DNA of 64,000 nt. It comes from Ligustrum vulgare (Eukaryota; Streptophyta; Magnoliopsida; Lamiales; Oleaceae). The stretch spans positions 8,322,133-8,386,132 of the forward strand of contig OY743187.1 in assembly GCA_963555705.1 (NCBI GenBank), read 5' to 3'. Shown in pieces: positions 63,550 through 64,000 of this stretch; the first letter of the stretch is position 1, and the number at the start of each line of letters is the position of its first letter. A program made the position numbers and the translations under genes. The notes beneath the pieces were generated by a model, which was not told where the DNA came from, ran no database searches, and worked only from the letters and a program-made list of their open reading frames with translations.

Positions 63550-63867
63550 GTATCGATTAGTTGCACTTTCATATTTATTTGCCTAATTACGAATTCGCTT
63601 GGTCCATCAAACTTTCATGTTTGTTGATGGTGAGATCGAAATTTGAGTGATGTCAAGGAGAAAAAATCTCATAAATTCCTCCCAACATCTCTGTGATTTC
63701 TTGTGTACAACAGTACCTATATATATCTTTTTCTTGATTTTCACTTATCATCTAATTTAAATGTTGAAAGGAAATATTTATCCCACTTCTTCTTTTTACT
63801 TTGTTTACATCCACCTATATAGACAATATGAAGCCTTTATATAACTTGCATTTTGTAATTTCTTTTA

Positions 63868-63980
63868 GGGTGTGTTTGATTAACATGGAAAAGAATCCAT
63901 GTAAAATTTTCTCACCAAATATGTCAGAAAATATTTTACAAGCAAATAGGCTATGTTGTGTGATGTTTTCCAATCAAACA
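63868..63980. mobile_element. MITE remnant in the WIYLD gene intron
   Basis: Left GGGTGTGTTTGATTAACATG after TTA, right TTTTCCAATCAAACA, resembling the 14659-14894 element; the right terminus seems shortened by a few bases. Confidence 0.55.
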
Positions 63981-64000
63981 TAAAAGCTAGAAATTGTTTT

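Overview
The window is nuclear DNA from a flowering plant, most likely a eudicot. It is AT-rich, its genes are split by AT-rich introns, the gene families are plant-specific (INDETERMINATE-domain zinc finger, RINGLET homeobox-DDT protein, FAR1-related transposase-derived protein, WIYLD domain), and the intergenic space is packed with Ty3/gypsy retrotransposons, LINE scraps and small MITEs. I cannot name the species.

Layout. 946-3144 (+) is a complete three-exon IDD C2H2 transcription factor. 3145-15300 is intergenic: a GC-rich hAT-type MITE inserted in an LTR-like repeat, a GT-rich block, tandem duplications and several MITEs. 16093-33132 (+) is an 18-exon gene for an RLT1-type protein of about 1767 residues, a partner of ISWI chromatin remodellers; two of its introns appear to be GC-AG, and others hold MITEs and a LINE fragment. 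33628-34696 is a 1.07 kb Harbinger-like MITE with internal tandem repeats. 35303-47049 is a nest of four LTR-retrotransposon insertions: an outer, heavily deleted Ty3/gypsy element; within it a Tat/Retand-like element on the opposite strand (38599-45791) with an antisense extra ORF; within that a solo LTR (42467-45348); and within that one more LTR-like insertion (about 43128-44478). 48778-52572 (-) is a three-exon class B DnaJ/HSP40 gene with heat-shock elements upstream. 53393-56085 is a FAR1-related (FRS) pseudogene, followed by a 41-bp minisatellite and an antisense zinc-knuckle/GRF-finger relic. 58083-60866 is a 5'-truncated, frameshifted, intron-containing copy of DCAF13/SOF1. 62744 onward is the start of a WIYLD-domain gene that runs off the right edge.

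There are four apparently functional genes: IDD, RLT1-like, DnaJ and WIYLD. They show no joint pathway; each looks independently transcribed. IDD and RLT act in transcription and chromatin, the WIYLD protein may too, and DnaJ is a cytosolic/nuclear co-chaperone. Exon ends were placed by hand from GT/GC...AG signals, reading-frame phase and recalled family sequence; no alignment was run. No tRNA, rRNA, CRISPR array or organelle insertion was recognised. I did not find a convincing new biological system. The most informative observations are the paired GC-AG introns, the four-level nest with datable junctions, and the antisense ORF arrangement.
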